NCBI GenBank assembly: GCA_027040585.1
Contig: JALULU010000267.1
Coordinates: forward strand, 1 to 7,632
DNA: 7,632 bases
Source: Acidobacteriota bacterium
GTDB taxonomy: Bacteria; Acidobacteriota; JAAYUB01; JAMOQF01
Reading direction: 5' to 3'
Part shown: positions 6,858-7,632 of the stretch, in pieces
Layout: every line of letters begins with the position of its first letter
Numbering within the stretch: position 1 is the first letter of the stretch
Notes under the pieces: model-generated
Databases searched by the model: none
What the model saw: the letters and a program-made list of their open reading frames with translations, nothing else
Told to the model about the DNA's origin: nothing
Translations under genes and position numbers: made by a program

Positions 6858-7632
6858 TCACACCCTATTTCTAAACTTTTTTAAAAAATTTTCTTTAAAA
6901 TCCAAAAAACTGTTAAGTTTGATAGAATGCCTTATTTTAGACATTATGTCAAGGTAAAAGTATATATTATGATATGTATTTAGAATAGAAGAAAGTATCT
7001 CTGAGCTCATATACAAATGTCTGAGATATGCTCTGGAATACCTTTTACAGACAAAACAGGAACACTCAGGATCAAGTGGAGATTCATCTTTTTTATATTT
7101 TGCATGCTTTATTATGATTTTTCCTCTTGAAGTAAAAAGACACCCATTTCTCGCATTTCTCGTTGGCATAACACAGTCAAACATATCCACCCCTCTTGAA
7201 ACACCTTCAAATAAATCCTCAGGGGTACCAACCCCCATTAAATACCTCGGTTTATTTTCAGGCAAGAAATTGGTGGTATAATCAGTAATCTTATACATAA
7301 CATCCTTTGGCTCACCAACACTCAACCCACCAATCGCATATCCATCAAAACCCATTTTTACAAGTTCTTTTGAACATTTTTCCCTTAAATCTTTATAAAT
7401 GCTACCCTGCACAATTCCAAAAAGTTTCTGATAATATTTTTTATTCTTTTCAAAGTATTCTCTACCTCTAAGTGCCCATTTTAAGGTCAAATTCATAGAA
7501 TCTTCAGCAATTTTTTCAGAAACAGGATAGGGGGTACATTCATCAAAACTCATCACAATATCTGACCCAAGATTTTTTTGTATTTCCATTGATTTTTCAG
7601 GAGAAATAAAATGACTGCTACCGTCAATGTGA
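6858..7632 (-). CDS. tgt: tRNA-guanine transglycosylase, 5' end missing at the window edge
   Basis: This is the C-terminal two thirds of bacterial Tgt, which swaps guanine 34 in the anticodon of Asp, Asn, His and Tyr tRNAs for the queuosine precursor preQ1. The frame stays open through the right edge: codons upstream of Met at 7589 read HIDGSSHFISPEKS, which is conserved Tgt sequence, so that Met is internal and the true start is outside the window. Visible active-site parts are SFDECTPYP, FGIVQGS and IGGLSVGEP for substrate binding. The nucleophile Asp of GVDMFDCVMPTRNARNG is encoded at 7176-7178. The zinc site CSCFVC (Cys-x-Cys-x2-Cys) and its distant His in NTYHN are complete. Nothing suggests loss of function. 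The gene leads into yajC with a one-base gap; a queA gene often precedes tgt but cannot be seen here. Confidence 0.96.
   Translation of the reverse strand, partial: HIDGSSHFISPEKSMEIQKNLGSDIVMSFDECTPYPVSEKIAEDSMNLTLKWALRGREYFEKNKKYYQKLFGIVQGSIYKDLREKCSKELVKMGFDGYAIGGLSVGEPKDVMYKITDYTTNFLPENKPRYLMGVGTPEDLFEGVSRGVDMFDCVMPTRNARNGCLFTSRGKIIIKHAKYKKDESPLDPECSCFVCKRYSRAYLRHLYMSSEILSSILNTYHNIYFYLDIMSKIRHSIKLNSFLDFKENFLKKFRNRV

Overview
The window is an AT-rich stretch from a diderm (outer-membrane) bacterium. It holds one short plus-strand gene and a long minus-strand run of nine co-directional genes. The diderm call rests on a TonB/ExbB/ExbD energy-coupling set plus a lipoprotein. The pairing of two different ExbD paralogues with a TPR lipoprotein, next to yajC-secD-secF, recalls Acidobacteriota. 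That is recognition by pattern, not a search result, and I hold it at roughly even odds.

Layout, left to right. Positions 1-54 are the leader of a plus-strand gene for an HU-type nucleoid protein (55-333). A 36-base perfect palindrome with A/T tails (348-383) separates it from the convergent minus-strand cluster and can terminate transcription from both sides. The minus-strand cluster is read from the right edge: tgt (5' end cut by the window edge), yajC, secD, secF, tonB, exbB, exbD-1 (GTG start, overlapping exbB by 8 bases), exbD-2 and a TPR lipoprotein. Gaps run from an 8-base overlap to 60 bases, most start codons have a clear GGAG-type ribosome site just upstream, and no internal terminator is visible, so a single operon is likely. 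Its promoter lies beyond the right edge. No stretch longer than 300 bases lacks a gene, and I see no tRNA, rRNA, CRISPR array, insertion sequence or phage gene.

How the genes fit together. tgt-yajC-secD-secF is the widely conserved order linking a queuosine tRNA-modification enzyme to the Sec accessory complex, which uses proton motive force to help pull secreted proteins out of the membrane. It is followed directly by a complete TonB system (TonB arm, ExbB/ExbD stator-motor with two ExbD types), which also uses proton motive force to drive outer-membrane uptake. The TPR lipoprotein at the end may be an envelope partner of this system.

Most of the window is ordinary conserved machinery, and I do not see a wholly new system. 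The most unusual point is SecF. It is about 80 residues longer than usual, because an extra segment with a helix-hairpin-helix-like pattern sits inside its first extracytoplasmic domain. The TonB linker is also odd, with 14 consecutive prolines followed by a five-copy 12-base tandem repeat encoding a Gly-rich stretch. Two gene starts need care: HU should start at ATG 55 rather than TTG 43, and SecF at ATG 4867 rather than TTG 4873.
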